NCBI RefSeq assembly: GCF_026278245.1
Contig: NZ_CP111079.1
Span: forward strand, 2,916,501-2,980,500
Length of the DNA stretch: 64,000 nt
Source of the DNA: Pontibacter kalidii
Lineage (GTDB): Bacteria; Bacteroidota; Bacteroidia; Cytophagales; Hymenobacteraceae
Direction of reading: 5' to 3'
The notes under the pieces: model-generated
Database searches by the model: none
The model's input: only the letters and a program-made list of their open reading frames with translations
What the model was told of the DNA's origin: nothing
Shown here: piece by piece, positions 63,545 to 64,000 of the stretch
How the letters are laid out: each line of letters opens with the position of its first letter
How positions within the stretch are numbered: the stretch's first letter is position 1
Position numbers and translations under genes: made by a program

Positions 63545-64000
63545 CTGGCTGCTATACCGGGTCCAACCACCCCTACCCCTCCCCCGGAACAAGTCCGGGA
63601 TCCAAGACTTGTCTAAGGAGGGGAGCCTGTCATTACTGCTGCTAAAGTATAGGTTTCATAGTTGCTGCCGTTGCGCGGACAAGTCACGACCTGTCCCTAC
63701 AAGTATGAAACCGCTCCTCCCGAGAGGAATTGTCACCCCACCCAACCCTCCCCTAAGAACAGGGGAGGGAGTTTGGTTCCTATTGTATAGCCGTGGCTAT
63801 CGAATGATTCCCAGTCCTTGGGTTGAGCGCCTTGTGAGATCCGGTGCCCTGAAAGGGCAGCGCCTTGGCGCAGGAGGGAACACAGCGCGATGCCCGAAGA
63901 CGAGCCCTCTCGGGCTTGAGAGCAGAAAGCCAGAAATGAAACAAGTTGGTTGTAAAGCCGTGGATGAACGGCAGCTAAAAAGGATAGCTTGGTTCAAGTT
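63545..64000. repeat. composite intergenic repeat island E (core copy reversed, about 63795 to the window edge)
   Basis: Downstream of the HD gene. CCCCTCC...GGAGGGG element with an enlarged loop (63560-63628: CCCGGAACAAGTCCGGG and CCAAGACTTGTCTAAGG), the AAAGTATAGGTTTCATAG spacer, a GTCGCGAC-type palindrome variant (63677-63696), CTCCCGAGAGGAATT, CCCTCCCC / GGGGAGGG hairpin, then the core element in the same orientation as D. In the core the middle section is another insert (GCCCTGAAAGGGC hairpin). The element continues beyond the window. Confidence 0.85.

Noticed and set aside
1..64000. rRNA, tRNA and tmRNA genes
   Set aside because: No T-loop-like or rRNA signature was noticed in the gaps; a covariance search could still find one.

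Overview
The window looks like the chromosome of an aerobic Bacteroidota member, probably Cytophagales/Hymenobacteraceae (Pontibacter-like). The main clues are PorX (a type IX secretion regulator), Bacteroidota-type -7 boxes (TAnnTTTG), twin-arginine oxidoreductases, fumarylacetoacetase, and intergenic regions full of palindromic repeats. No rRNA, tRNA, CRISPR array, prophage or insertion sequence was recognised. Taxonomy is inference from gene style, not a search result.

Layout. 1-2.9 kb: an AT-rich left end with two broken genes, one an ABC-transporter permease split by a single-base frameshift. 3-36 kb: moderately GC-rich core genome with dps, a DUF885 lipoprotein, a small sugar-oxidoreductase group (Dabb protein, two Gfo/Idh/MocA enzymes, a YjlB-type cupin), a cytochrome-fused sugar dehydrogenase, an S10 carboxypeptidase, a HAD/DUF3267 pair, ribBA, dnaG, a 1315-residue multidomain secreted phosphodiesterase-like protein, a macro-domain protein, mrp-nifU, fumarylacetoacetase and a flavin reductase. 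29.8-57.9 kb: a surface-polysaccharide locus read entirely right to left. 58-64 kb: core genome again, with alanine dehydrogenase, tsaE-porX and an HD hydrolase.

The polysaccharide locus has core-like ends and a variable AT-rich middle (about 37.2-56.2 kb). The 29.8-37 kb end encodes what looks like a bacillosamine-type initiation set: a PglF-like 4,6-dehydratase, PglE-like aminotransferase, PglD-like acetyltransferase, PglC-like phosphoglycosyl transferase and PglA-like glycosyltransferase. The middle carries a Wzy-like polymerase, glycosyltransferases, a pyruvyltransferase/nitroreductase pair, a Wzx flippase, a WecF/WecE/WecD plus RmlA set predicted to make and transfer TDP-Fuc4NAc, and a Gtr-like three-gene side-chain module. 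RmlB and RmlC are at the upstream end; RmlB has core-like composition.

The most unusual feature is not a gene. At least five intergenic regions hold composite islands built in the same order from several palindromic repeat families, including a roughly 190-230 bp core element. Four of five copies lie just 3' of a gene and in the same orientation to it. Around them are hairpins whose stems differ in sequence but stay self-complementary, and a perfect GTCGCGAC-centred palindrome. The heptamer AAGTATA/TATACTT is strongly over-represented in the core DNA and scarce in the AT-rich polysaccharide segment.
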